Source: Hyphomicrobiales bacterium
GTDB lineage: Bacteria > Pseudomonadota > Alphaproteobacteria > Rhizobiales > Rhizobiaceae
Direction: 5' to 3'
DNA length: 64,000 bases
NCBI GenBank assembly: GCA_900465685.1
Contig: UEGR01000020.1
Coordinates: 84,100 to 148,099, forward strand
Each line of letters opens with the position of its first letter. Position 1 is the stretch's first letter. The notes below the pieces were generated by a model. It worked only from the letters and a program-made list of their open reading frames with translations. It was not told the DNA's origin and searched no databases. Shown here piece after piece: positions 1-8,332 of the stretch. Made by a program: the position numbers and the translations under genes.

Positions 1-85
1 ATTGTGCATTAATTGCAGGGCATGTCGGCGAAAACGGATACCGGTTTCGACATTATCATATGCTTAAAACCAGAATGAGGCATCA

Positions 86-1030
86 ATGGCGGTAGCATTT
101 ACCTTTCCCGGACAGGGCAGCCAGGCGGTAGGCATGGGCAAGACCCTGGCCGAACAGTTCGCGGAAGCGCGCGCCGTCTTTGACGAAGTGGACGCAGCGC
201 TCGGCGAAAAGCTGTCCGCCACCATGTTCGAAGGCCCGGAAGATGTTCTGACGCTCACCGCCAATGCACAGCCTGCGCTGATGGCCGTGTCGATGGCGGT
301 CCTGCGCGTCATGGAAGCACGTGGCTTCTCGCTGAAGGAAAAGGTTTCCTACGTGGCCGGTCACTCGCTGGGCGAATATTCGGCGCTTTGCGCTGCCGGC
401 ACATTCTCGCTTGCCGACACGGCGCGTCTCCTGCGCATTCGCGGCAATGCGATGCAGAAGGCTGTTCCGGTTGGTGAAGGCGCGATGGCTGCCATCATTG
501 GTCTGGAACATGGCGACGTTGAAGCGATCTGCACGGAAGCCAAGGCTTCCGGTTCTGTTCAGATTGCCAATGACAATGGCGGCGGCCAGCTGGTGATTTC
601 CGGTTCCAAGGCTGCGGTCGAGCTGGCGGCTTCGCTTGCGTCCGAGAAGGGCGCGAAGCGCGCCATCATGCTGCCGGTGTCCGCACCCTTCCATTCGACC
701 CTGATGGCGCCTGCCGCCGAAGCGATGCGCGAAGCGCTGGCCAGTGTCGAAAAGCACAATCCGGTTGTGCCCCTTATCGCCAATGTGCGCGCAGCGCCGG
801 TGACCGACGCCAACGAAATTGCCGATCTGCTGGTTGAGCAGGTGACGGGTCAGGTGCGCTGGCGCGAAACCGTGGAATGGTTTGCCGCCAATGGCGTGAC
901 TTCGCTTTATGAAGTAGGTTCGGGCAAGGTTCTGACCGGTCTGGCGCGTCGCATCTCCAAGGATGTGTCTGGCGCTGCCGTTGGTTCGGCTGAAGAAATC
1001 GAAGCAGCGCTTGCTGCTCTCAACGCTTAA
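86..1030 (+). CDS. fabD: Malonyl-CoA:ACP transacylase
   Basis: Cytosolic acyltransferase that moves malonate from CoA to acyl carrier protein, making the extender unit for type II fatty-acid synthesis. The 314-residue protein has the usual family length. It shows the GQGSQ motif at residues 9-13, the nucleophile elbow GHSLG at 92-96 (Ser94) and the catalytic histidine in APFHS (His203). A GAGG Shine-Dalgarno lies about 8 bases before the ATG. fabG follows after 12 bases and acpP and fabF come next, so it heads a fab operon. The 85 bases upstream presumably hold the promoter, but I could not identify one with confidence. Confidence 0.97.
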   Translation: MAVAFTFPGQGSQAVGMGKTLAEQFAEARAVFDEVDAALGEKLSATMFEGPEDVLTLTANAQPALMAVSMAVLRVMEARGFSLKEKVSYVAGHSLGEYSALCAAGTFSLADTARLLRIRGNAMQKAVPVGEGAMAAIIGLEHGDVEAICTEAKASGSVQIANDNGGGQLVISGSKAAVELAASLASEKGAKRAIMLPVSAPFHSTLMAPAAEAMREALASVEKHNPVVPLIANVRAAPVTDANEIADLLVEQVTGQVRWRETVEWFAANGVTSLYEVGSGKVLTGLARRISKDVSGAAVGSAEEIEAALAALNA

Positions 1031-1042
1031 AAGGGATTTCGC

Positions 1043-1780
1043 ATGTTTGATCTGACTGGCCGCAAGGCTCTCGTAACCGGTGCGACCGGCGGTCTGGGTG
1101 AAGCGATTGCTCGCGCGCTCCATGCACAGGGCGCTATTGTCGGCCTGCATGGCACGCGCGAAGAAAAGCTGAAGGAACTGGCCGCCGAACTTGGCGATCG
1201 TACTTTCATCTTCCCGGCCAATCTGTCGGACCGCGAAGCCGTCAAGGCGCTCGGCCAGAAGGCGGAAGAAGAGCTGGGCGGCGTTGATATTCTGGTCAAC
1301 AATGCCGGTATCACCCGCGACGGCCTGTTCGTGCGCATGAGCGATGAAGACTGGGATGCCGTTCTCAACGTCAATCTCACCTCGGTTTTCAACCTGACGC
1401 GTGAGCTGACCCATCCGATGATGCGCCGCCGCAATGGCCGCATTATCAACATCACCTCCATCGTCGGCGTGACCGGAAATCCGGGTCAGGCAAATTATTG
1501 CGCATCGAAGGCGGGTCTTATCGGCTTCTCCAAGTCGCTGGCGCAGGAAATCGCGAGCCGCAATGTGACGGTGAACTGCATTGCGCCGGGCTTCATCGAA
1601 TCGGCCATGACCGACAAGCTGAACGACAAGCAGAAAGAAGCGATCATGGCCAATATTCCCATGAAGCGCATGGGCGTGGGCGCTGATATCGCTGCTGCTG
1701 TGGTCTATCTGGCCAGCGATCAGGCCGGTTACGTGACGGGCCAGACGCTGCACATCAATGGCGGCATGGCCATGATCTGA
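1043..1780 (+). CDS. fabG: 3-oxoacyl-ACP reductase
   Basis: NADPH-dependent short-chain dehydrogenase that reduces 3-oxoacyl-ACP in the first reductive step of fatty-acid elongation. The 245-residue protein has the Rossmann motif TGATGGLG at 12-19, NNAG at 86-89 and the catalytic Ser139, Tyr152 and Lys156 (YxxxK). It ends with the FabG-type HINGGMAM segment. It lies 12 bases after fabD and is probably co-transcribed with it. The gene order fabD-fabG-acpP-fabF separates it from the many paralogous SDRs. Confidence 0.97.
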   Translation: MFDLTGRKALVTGATGGLGEAIARALHAQGAIVGLHGTREEKLKELAAELGDRTFIFPANLSDREAVKALGQKAEEELGGVDILVNNAGITRDGLFVRMSDEDWDAVLNVNLTSVFNLTRELTHPMMRRRNGRIINITSIVGVTGNPGQANYCASKAGLIGFSKSLAQEIASRNVTVNCIAPGFIESAMTDKLNDKQKEAIMANIPMKRMGVGADIAAAVVYLASDQAGYVTGQTLHINGGMAMI

Positions 1781-2056
1781 TCCCCTTCACCCCCCTGAAT
1801 TATGGTATAAAATACCTTAATAGCGGGGGCGTGACAGGAAAAGGCGCTTTGCCTCGCCCAAGAAGCGTGGTAATGCGCCCATCGAGAGTTGCGGTGTTTC
1901 TAATGGAAATGCCGCGATCCTGTTCCGAAAGGAATATCCACAGGATGGCTGTCCGGGCGACATCGCTTGAAGCTGACAGGCATCTTATAACTTGATTACA
2001 ATCCTGCATGCCGCTAACCAAGGCAGAGCAACAAACACACAGGTCGAGGTTCCGAC

Positions 2057-2293
2057 ATGAGCGATACCGCAGAGCGCGTCAAGAAAATCGTTGTTGAACA
2101 TCTGGGCGTAGATGCCGACAAGGTCACGGAAGGCGCAAGCTTCATTGATGATCTCGGCGCAGACAGCCTCGACACCGTCGAGCTGGTCATGGCTTTCGAA
2201 GAAGAATTCGGCGTTGAAATTCCTGACGACGCTGCAGAAACGATCCTCACGGTCGGCGACGCCGTGAAGTTCATCGACAAGGCTTCTGCCTAA
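2057..2293 (+). CDS. acpP: Acyl carrier protein
   Basis: Small acidic carrier of growing acyl chains in fatty-acid synthesis. The 78-residue product has the conserved phosphopantetheine site DSL, with Ser37 as the attachment residue, inside [10 protein letters not shown]. The purine-rich GAGG at 2046-2049 precedes the ATG. It is separated from fabG by 276 bases and from fabF by about 350 bases, with a hairpin after the stop. It is therefore likely to have its own promoter and a separate, abundant transcript, as is common for acpP. A short inverted repeat (1804-1816, arms GGTAT/ATACC) lies in the upstream gap. Confidence 0.98.
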   Translation: MSDTAERVKKIVVEHLGVDADKVTEGASFIDDLGADSLDTVELVMAFEEEFGVEIPDDAAETILTVGDAVKFIDKASA

Positions 2294-2309
2294 TCAGAAC
2301 CAGAGTTGA

Positions 2310-2335
2310 GGGCTGGGCTCTTCGGATCCCGGCCC
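2310..2335 (+). terminator. Hairpin after acpP
   Basis: Eight-base GC-rich arms (2310-2317 with 2328-2335, one G-U pair) close a ten-base loop 16 bases after the acpP stop. There is no clear T-run, so termination or attenuation before fabF is plausible but not certain. Confidence 0.45.
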
Positions 2336-2640
2336 TGCCTGTATTCTGAGCTATAGTCTGACATTGCCGGATGCGGCGCCTTTGCAAAGAAGCCGCTCGC
2401 GTTCGGGAATGCCAGCAGCTACAACGTACAGAACAGTCTTGTGGATGTCTGTGCGTGCCGTTTTCGGCATTCAAGTGAATTTGCCGGGATGCCAAGTGTC
2501 GTCCAAGTTTCGACTGGCTCCTGCGGCAGACTCCGATTTAACGATTGGAGCATCATCCCTTATAACAGGCCCGGACGTTGCATCTGCCGGTGAAAGCCTG
2601 CGGGTCGATGCTCGTGACATAACAGTTTTAAGGGGTGGAT
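2336..2640. other. Non-coding gap between acpP and fabF
   Basis: About 300 bases with no credible gene. Open frames here lack homology-like character and run into fabF out of frame. The stretch probably holds a promoter for fabF. The fabF Shine-Dalgarno AAGGGG sits at 2630-2635. Confidence 0.5.
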
Positions 2641-3900
2641 ATGAGGCGTGTCGTCATCACCGGTCTCGGTCTGGTGTCACCGCTTGCAAGCGGTGTGGAA
2701 GAGTCCTGGAAGCGGCTTCTGGCTGGCGAAAGCGGGGCTCGCCGCATCACGGAATTCGAGGTTGACGATCTGGCCTGCCAGATTGCCTGCCGCATTCCGG
2801 TAGGCGATGGTACCAACGGCACGTTCAATGCCGACCTCCATATGGAGCCCAAGGAACAGCGCAAGGTCGATCCGTTCATCGTCTATGCCGTCGGCGCTGC
2901 CGATCAGGCACTGGATGACGCGAACTGGCATCCCGAGAGCGACGAAAATCAGGTGCGCACCGGCGTTCTGATCGGTTCCGGCATTGGCGGCATCGAAGGC
3001 ATCGTCGAAGCGGGCTACACGCTGCGCGACAAGGGCCCACGCCGTATTTCCCCGTTCTTCATTCCTGGCCGCCTGATCAACCTGGCTTCCGGCCATGTGT
3101 CGATCAAGCACAATCTGCGCGGCCCGAACCATTCGGTCGTTACCGCCTGCGCAACGGGCACGCACGCCATTGGCGATGCCGCACGTCTGATCGCTTTTGG
3201 CGATGCCGACGTGATGGTTGCCGGTGGTACGGAATCGCCGGTGAGCCGCATTTCGCTGGCGGGCTTTGCAGCCTGCAAGGCGCTTTCCACCAAGCGCAAC
3301 GAGGATCCGACCGCCGCGTCGCGTCCTTATGACGACGACCGTGACGGCTTCGTCATGGGCGAAGGTGCTGGCGTTGTGGTTCTGGAAGAACTCGAACACG
3401 CGCTGGCGCGTGGCGCGAAGATCTATGCCGAAGTGATCGGGTACGGCCTGTCGGGCGATGCCTATCACATCACGGCTCCGACCGAGAGCGGCGAAGGCGC
3501 CGAGCGCTGCATGGTTGCAGCTCTCAAGCGCGCTGAAATCACGCCGGACCAGATCGACTACATCAATGCCCATGGCACATCGACCATGGCTGATACAATC
3601 GAGCTCGGCGCTGTTGAGCGTGTGGTCGGCGATGCGGCTTCGAAGATTTCCATGTCCTCGACCAAGTCGTCCATAGGCCATCTTCTGGGTGCTGCCGGTG
3701 CTGCCGAAGCGATTTTTTCGACGCTGGCCATTCGCGACAATGTTGCGCCTGCGACGCTCAATCTCGAAAACCCGGCAGTTCAGACCAAGATCGATCTGGT
3801 GCCGCACAAGGCGCGTGAACGCAAGATCGACGTGGCCCTGTCGAACTCCTTCGGATTCGGCGGAACCAACGCTTCGCTGGTATTGCGCCGCTATTCCTGA
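2641..3900 (+). CDS. fabF: Beta-ketoacyl-ACP synthase II
   Basis: Condensing enzyme that extends acyl-ACP with malonyl-ACP by Claisen condensation. The 419-residue product carries the nucleophile Cys170 (VTACATG), His311 in NAHGTST, Lys342 in STKSSIGH and His347, the Cys-His-His set of KAS I/II enzymes. The C-terminal FGFGGTNAS glycine-rich motif is intact. I chose ATG 2641 because AAGGGG lies at suitable spacing. A GTG two codons earlier overlaps that Shine-Dalgarno. It follows acpP and precedes mltG, the order commonly seen in Rhizobiales. Confidence 0.96.
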   Translation: MRRVVITGLGLVSPLASGVEESWKRLLAGESGARRITEFEVDDLACQIACRIPVGDGTNGTFNADLHMEPKEQRKVDPFIVYAVGAADQALDDANWHPESDENQVRTGVLIGSGIGGIEGIVEAGYTLRDKGPRRISPFFIPGRLINLASGHVSIKHNLRGPNHSVVTACATGTHAIGDAARLIAFGDADVMVAGGTESPVSRISLAGFAACKALSTKRNEDPTAASRPYDDDRDGFVMGEGAGVVVLEELEHALARGAKIYAEVIGYGLSGDAYHITAPTESGEGAERCMVAALKRAEITPDQIDYINAHGTSTMADTIELGAVERVVGDAASKISMSSTKSSIGHLLGAAGAAEAIFSTLAIRDNVAPATLNLENPAVQTKIDLVPHKARERKIDVALSNSFGFGGTNASLVLRRYS

Positions 3901-3943
3901 CCGGCTTTTCCGGTTGGAAAGTCAAAATCTAATAGGAATAAAT

Positions 3944-3971
3944 AAAAACGCGGGGATTTCTCCGCGTTTTT
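3944..3971 (+). terminator. Rho-independent terminator after fabF
   Basis: Perfect ten-base arms AAAAACGCGG (3944-3953) and CCGCGTTTTT (3962-3971) with an eight-base loop. The T-run is part of the descending arm, as in a canonical intrinsic terminator. Confidence 0.85.
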
Positions 3972-4141
3972 GCCAAAATATAACCGGAAGCGATATTTAA
4001 AATCTGCAACAGCGGTTAGGGTAAGCCTGCTTCGGCTGCTTTAGAGCGTCGAAGGCATGAATTGCGGAGAGCCGCTCGGGACGGACAGGTCACGCATTGT
4101 TGCGGCGCCGTCTGTCAAGGCCACAGGACCGAGGTGATGGA

Positions 4142-5386
4142 GTGAATTCAGAGGTAAAGCCCGGGGAACAACCCGGAAACAACTCTGCCGAAGAGCAAGC
4201 GAAGGCTGCAAAGCCCGAAACGCCGTCGGAAACGACAGCGGCGGCAAAGCCGTTTGTTCCCAAATCCGCGTCCGAAGCCCTGCGCCCTGAACCTGGCACG
4301 CCGCCGCCGCGCAAGCGTTCGCGCCATGCGCGCAGCCAGATCGTCGTGTTCATGAATTTCATGCTGTCGCTGGTCGTGCTGGCTTTGCTCGGCGCATCGG
4401 CGCTGTTCTATTTCGGCAAGATGCAGTTCGACGGTCCGGGACCGCTGACTGACGCCACCACTTTCCTGGTCAAGCGCGGCGCTGGCATTTCCGAAGTGAC
4501 GAACAGCCTCGAAGCCCGCGACATCATCAGCGATGGACGTATTTTCCGGTTCGGCATGCGCGCCTATGGTCACGAAAACGACCTCAAGGCCGGTGAATAT
4601 GCCATTCCGGCTGGCGCAACCATGCGTGACGTGATGAATATTCTCATCAGCGGCAAGTCGATCATGTATCCGCTGACGGTTCCTGAAGGGCTGACCGTCA
4701 AGCAGATTTTCGACCGTATTTCCGCCGATCCGATCCTTGTGGGCGATATGCCGAAGGATTTCCCGCCGGAAGGGTCGCTGTTCACTGACACGCTGCACTT
4801 CACGCGCGGCACCTCGCGTACCGAAATCATTGACCGCATGGTCGCTTCGCAAAAGAAGCTGGTTGACGATATTTGGGCGAAGCGCGGCCCGGACCTGCCG
4901 GTCAAGGATCGCAATCAATTCGTAACGCTGGCTTCCATCGTCGAGAAGGAAACGGGCATCGCTTCCGAGCGTCCGCATGTGGCCTCGGTGTTCGTCAATC
5001 GTCTGAACAAGAATATGCGCCTGCAATCGGACCCGACGATCATCTACGGCCTGTTCGGCGGCGCGGGCAAACCGTCCGACCGTCCGATTTTCAAGTCGGA
5101 TATCGAAAAACCAACACCTTACAACACCTATGTCATCAATGGCTTGCCGCCGACGCCGATTGCCAATCCGGGCAAGGCGGCACTTGAGGCGGTCGCCAAT
5201 CCGCTCGACACGCAAGACCTGTATTTCGTAGCGGATGGTACTGGTGGGCATGTCTTCTCGAAGACCTTGCAGGAACACAACGCCAATGTTCGCAAGTGGC
5301 GCAATGTGGAACAGCAGAACAGCACTGGTAGTGCCGCTGGTGGTCAGAATACAAATCAGAGCAACGGCCAGAGCGCAGGGCAGTAA
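4142..5386 (+). CDS. mltG: Endolytic murein transglycosylase MltG
   Basis: Inner-membrane lytic transglycosylase that cleaves nascent peptidoglycan and is thought to set glycan chain length. The product (414 residues from GTG 4142) has a Pro/Ala-rich cytoplasmic leader and one membrane segment at about 67-91. A periplasmic LysM-like region and YceG-fold catalytic domain follow. SIVEKET (265-271), containing the catalytic glutamate, and the downstream NRL..M.LQSDPT segment are family hallmarks. The start was chosen because GAGGTGATG precedes this GTG. A TTG 45 bases upstream lacks a site. The tail after about residue 395 is Gln/Asn/Gly-rich low complexity. Confidence 0.93.
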   Translation: MNSEVKPGEQPGNNSAEEQAKAAKPETPSETTAAAKPFVPKSASEALRPEPGTPPPRKRSRHARSQIVVFMNFMLSLVVLALLGASALFYFGKMQFDGPGPLTDATTFLVKRGAGISEVTNSLEARDIISDGRIFRFGMRAYGHENDLKAGEYAIPAGATMRDVMNILISGKSIMYPLTVPEGLTVKQIFDRISADPILVGDMPKDFPPEGSLFTDTLHFTRGTSRTEIIDRMVASQKKLVDDIWAKRGPDLPVKDRNQFVTLASIVEKETGIASERPHVASVFVNRLNKNMRLQSDPTIIYGLFGGAGKPSDRPIFKSDIEKPTPYNTYVINGLPPTPIANPGKAALEAVANPLDTQDLYFVADGTGGHVFSKTLQEHNANVRKWRNVEQQNSTGSAAGGQNTNQSNGQSAGQ

Positions 5387-5418
5387 AAGCTGCTGAAACG
5401 TATCTGTGCGAATTTTTC

Positions 5419-5447
5419 AGAGCCGGTTGCTGAATAGCGCCGGCTCT
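5419..5447 (+). terminator. Hairpin after mltG
   Basis: Perfect eight-base arms AGAGCCGG and CCGGCTCT around a 13-base loop. The following bases are only moderately T-rich, so this is a probable rather than a strong terminator. Confidence 0.5.
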
Positions 5448-5558
5448 GTATGTTTGATTGAATACAGTGTTTTCGCGTGTTGAGGCGAGGCGCTTTGAGT
5501 GAGTTTCGATGCACAGGCCGGCCAGTCGCCTCTGTGCACAGTTGAGGGGAACGGACGC

Positions 5559-6458
5559 ATGGCGCTCCAGAGCATGACCGGATTTGCGCGCTATGCAGCG
5601 CAGCACGACGGCGCCAATGGCGAGGCGCGCATCGTTTGGGAAGTGCGCTCGGTCAATGGCAAGGGGCTTGATCTGCGCCTGCGTCTGCCACAGGGGCTTG
5701 AAGCCGCCGAGCACCCGGTGCGGTCCATGCTGGCGCGCCATTTCTCCCGCGGTAATTTTCAGGCGAGCCTCAGTGTCGAGCGTGCCGACGAGCAGGCCAA
5801 TTTCGTCATCAACCATGCCATGCTGGCCGAGGTGCTAAAACTTGGCGCGGAATTGCAGGAAAAGCACGGTCTGGCGCCTGCGAGTGTCGATGGTGTTCTG
5901 TCGCTGCGTGGGATGATCGATCAGGCGCAGGTTGCGGAAGATGACGATGCCCGCACCGGGCTGGAGGCGGCCATCGTGGCAGCCTTCGAAGGCGCGTTGA
6001 AAGCCATTGCCGAGGCGCGGGCGCAGGAAGGCAAGGCGCTTTTCACGATCCTGTCCGGCCATGTCGATACGATCGGCCGTCTGACGGAAGCGGCGCGTCA
6101 GGACCCGTCACGGAGCACGGACGCCATCAAGGCGCGGCTGGCCGCGCAGGTTGCGCTGTTGCTCGACGGCCCGCGCGATCTGGATGAAGCCCGGCTCTAT
6201 CAGGAAGCGGCCTTCCTTGCGACCAAGGCGGACATTCAGGAAGAGCTGGATCGGCTCGACACCCATGTCGCCTCCGCACACAAATTGCTCGCCGATGGCG
6301 GGCCGGTCGGGCGCAAGCTCGATTTTCTTTCACAGGAATTTAATCGTGAAGCGAATACACTGTGTTCCAAATCGAACGCGGCGTCGATCACGGCCATCGG
6401 GCTGGAACTGAAAGCGGTCGTTGATCAGTTTCGCGAACAAGTACAGAATCTGGAGTAA
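5559..6458 (+). CDS. YicC/YloC family endoribonuclease-like protein
   Basis: Member of the YicC family. E. coli YicC is reported to act as a ribonuclease affecting small RNAs, but the role in alphaproteobacteria is not established. The 299-residue protein begins with the family signature SMTGFAR and EVRSVN and ends with the conserved block DFLSQEFNRE.NT..SKS. ATG 5559 was chosen because GAGGGGA lies seven bases upstream and the SMTGFAR motif normally begins within a few residues of the start. The gene sits six bases before gmk, a pairing seen widely in bacteria. Confidence 0.9.
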   Translation: MALQSMTGFARYAAQHDGANGEARIVWEVRSVNGKGLDLRLRLPQGLEAAEHPVRSMLARHFSRGNFQASLSVERADEQANFVINHAMLAEVLKLGAELQEKHGLAPASVDGVLSLRGMIDQAQVAEDDDARTGLEAAIVAAFEGALKAIAEARAQEGKALFTILSGHVDTIGRLTEAARQDPSRSTDAIKARLAAQVALLLDGPRDLDEARLYQEAAFLATKADIQEELDRLDTHVASAHKLLADGGPVGRKLDFLSQEFNREANTLCSKSNAASITAIGLELKAVVDQFREQVQNLE

Positions 6459-6464
6459 CAGTAC

Positions 6465-7127
6465 ATGGCCATCTCTTCAGTTGAAAATGGCGTCGCGCGC
6501 AGAGGCTTGATGGTGGTGATCTCGTCGCCGTCGGGCGCTGGAAAATCCACCATTGCCCGGCTGTTGCTGGAAGACAAGAAGATGGACCTTTCGCTGTCGA
6601 TCAGCGTGACGACGCGCCAGCGCCGTCCAAGCGAGATCGAAGGGGTGCATTATCACTTCAAGACAATTCGCGAGTTCGAGCGCTTGCGCGACAATGACGA
6701 ACTGATCGAATGGGCAGAAGTGCACGGCAATTTCTACGGCACTTTGCGCGAAACCGCCGAGATTGCGCTGGCCGACGGTCAGGACATGCTGTTCGACATC
6801 GACTGGCAGGGCGCTGATCAGCTTCAGGCCAAGATGCCCGCCGATGTGGTGTCGATCTTCATCCTGCCGCCGACGATGCGCGAATTGCAGCAGCGTCTCA
6901 ACCGCCGTGCGGAAGACACGCCGGAAGTGATCGAGACGCGCTTGCAGAACGCCCGTTTTGAAATCCAGAAATGGGTGAAATACGATTATATCGTCATCAA
7001 TGAAGACCTCGACCGCTCCTTTGCGGCGATCAAGTCGATCATCGAGGCCGAGCGCCTGCGTCGTGACCGCCGCCCCGGCCTGTTCGATTTCGTGACCGGC
7101 CTGCTCGAAGAAGAGCCGGGTATCTGA
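6465..7127 (+). CDS. gmk: Guanylate kinase
   Basis: Converts GMP to GDP with ATP in purine nucleotide synthesis. The 220-residue protein has the P-loop SPSGAGKST at 21-29 and the GMP-binding [17 protein letters not shown] segment at about 49-65. It also has the FDIDWQGA motif typical of guanylate kinases. It follows the yicC-type gene by six bases and closes the plus-strand fab-mltG-yicC-gmk block. Downstream lie a palindromic repeat and two terminator hairpins facing the convergent reductase gene. Confidence 0.97.
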   Translation: MAISSVENGVARRGLMVVISSPSGAGKSTIARLLLEDKKMDLSLSISVTTRQRRPSEIEGVHYHFKTIREFERLRDNDELIEWAEVHGNFYGTLRETAEIALADGQDMLFDIDWQGADQLQAKMPADVVSIFILPPTMRELQQRLNRRAEDTPEVIETRLQNARFEIQKWVKYDYIVINEDLDRSFAAIKSIIEAERLRRDRRPGLFDFVTGLLEEEPGI

Positions 7128-7137
7128 GCCAGAGCAT

Positions 7138-7240
7138 TAGAGCATTTCCAGCAAAAGTGCGTAGCGCCTACGCAGGGAAATCAGTCCACTGGACTGATTT
7201 CTGATCCTGCTTCGATGCGTAGGATAATGCGTAAAAACAA
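7138..7240. repeat. Palindromic dispersed repeat between gmk and AKR
   Basis: Begins with TAGAGCATTTCCAGCAAAAG, the same opening found at 32994, where it is expanded in tandem. An inverted, diverged copy lies at 56376-56417. It contains two further perfect palindromes: 7159-7173 (arms GCGTAG/CTACGC) and 7178-7200 (11-base arms, one-base spacer). It appears to be a non-coding interspersed element of the kind common in Rhizobiales. I cannot assign a named family with certainty. Confidence 0.7.
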
Positions 7241-7246
7241 ATAGAT

Positions 7247-7285
7247 AGAGCGGTTCCACGATTCCGTTTTAACCGGAACCGCTCT
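7247..7285. terminator. Long hairpin downstream of gmk
   Basis: Perfect 11-base arms AGAGCGGTTCC and GGAACCGCTCT around a 17-base loop. It may be the distal half of the dispersed repeat and could act as a bidirectional structure between convergent genes. Confidence 0.55.
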
Positions 7286-7290
7286 GGCAA

Positions 7291-7315
7291 TAAAACCGCC
7301 CTTGAGGCGGTTTTA
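7291..7315. terminator. Bidirectional terminator gmk / AKR
   Basis: Ten-base arms TAAAACCGCC and GGCGGTTTTA with a five-base loop and flanking A/T runs. The structure is symmetric enough to end transcription of both gmk (plus) and the reductase gene (minus). Confidence 0.8.
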
Positions 7316-7337
7316 TTTTATGCGATTGCAGACTGCA

Positions 7338-8243
7338 TCAGGCGAGAGCGGCTATGGCGTCCAGACGGGCCTTGTGTTCGGCGCTGATCGTCAAGGCAGC
7401 CGCGGCGATATTCTGGCGCAGATGGGTTCTGCGCGATGTGCCGGGGATCAGCAGAATATTCGGGCTGCGTTGCAGCAGCCAGGCAAGAGCCACACTTTGC
7501 GGGCTTTCACCCATCTCTTCCGCGACCCGGTTCAGTTCGTCCGTCTGCAACGGGTTGAAGCCGCCCAGCGGGAAGAAGGGAACGTAAGGGATGCCGTCTT
7601 CAGCCAGATGGTCGATCATGGCCTCATCGGTTCGGTTCACCAGATTATAGAGGTTCTGCACACAGACGATCGGGGCGATATCGCGCGCTGTCTGGAGTTG
7701 CTTTGCGTCGATATTGCTGATGCCGATATGGCCAAGCAGGCCTTCATCCTGCATCTGCCGCATGGCCCGCATGGGCGCGGCAACGTCATCGGCAGGTTCG
7801 CCCATCCGCAGATTGACGATGGCGATCTGGTCAAGACCGAGGCGTTCGAGATTGTCATCGACAGAGCGGCGCAGGAAATCCGCATCGCGCTGCAAGATCC
7901 AGTTGCCTTTGTCGTCGCGCCGCGCACCAATCTTGGTCACCAGCGTCAGCTCGGCGGGGTAGGGGTAAAGTGCCTCGCGAATGAGGCGGTTGGTCACATA
8001 GGGGCCATAGAAGTCGCTGGTGTCGATATGGTCGATACCGAGCGTCAAGGCTTCGCGCAGCACGGCGCGGGCTTCATCAGGGTCGCGCGGTTCACCAAAC
8101 ACATGCGGCCCAGCAAGTTGCATGGCGCCATAGCCCATCCTGTTGACGGAAATCGAGGTGCCGGGAAAGGTGAAGCGACCGGCCGCGGCTGCCGGGCTGC
8201 TTTGAATATCCGTTACAGGGGCGGGGGAAGAATGATTGCTCAT
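7338..8243 (-). CDS. Aldo/keto reductase family protein
   Basis: Predicted NADPH-dependent TIM-barrel oxidoreductase of 301 residues; substrate unknown. It has the DTSDFYG segment with the catalytic Asp and Tyr, LVTKIG with the catalytic Lys, and a GTSRRTHLRQN NADPH-binding segment near the C terminus. The position usually held by the catalytic His (in the LHxPD-type strand) reads IVNLRMG, so an Asn seems to replace it. It is divergent from the LysR regulator starting at 8322, 78 bases away, which probably controls it. Confidence 0.88.
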   Translation of the reverse strand: MSNHSSPAPVTDIQSSPAAAAGRFTFPGTSISVNRMGYGAMQLAGPHVFGEPRDPDEARAVLREALTLGIDHIDTSDFYGPYVTNRLIREALYPYPAELTLVTKIGARRDDKGNWILQRDADFLRRSVDDNLERLGLDQIAIVNLRMGEPADDVAAPMRAMRQMQDEGLLGHIGISNIDAKQLQTARDIAPIVCVQNLYNLVNRTDEAMIDHLAEDGIPYVPFFPLGGFNPLQTDELNRVAEEMGESPQSVALAWLLQRSPNILLIPGTSRRTHLRQNIAAAALTISAEHKARLDAIAALA

Positions 8244-8312
8244 CTGAAGTCTCCTTTTCCCGAACTATGACTGATCGCATAAGCATTGATAACCGGGCTT
8301 GAAGCGGATAGC

Positions 8313-8332
8313 TTGTTCGCTATGGCGAACAA
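8313..8332. promoter_or_regulatory. Perfect inverted repeat centred on LysR start codon
   Basis: Eight-base arms TTGTTCGC (8313-8320) and GCGAACAA (8325-8332) flank the four bases TATG, which contain the ATG start of the LysR gene. It could be an autoregulatory operator. In mRNA it would form a hairpin presenting AUG in the loop. Confidence 0.55.

Noticed and set aside
83..1753. Long antisense frame of 556 residues opposite fabD and fabG
   Set aside because: It mirrors two clearly real genes; His/Arg/Gln-rich composition is typical of antisense frames in GC-rich coding DNA.
2364..2765. 133-residue frame between acpP and fabF
   Set aside because: Overlaps the fabF start in another frame, has no ribosome site and shows no domain.
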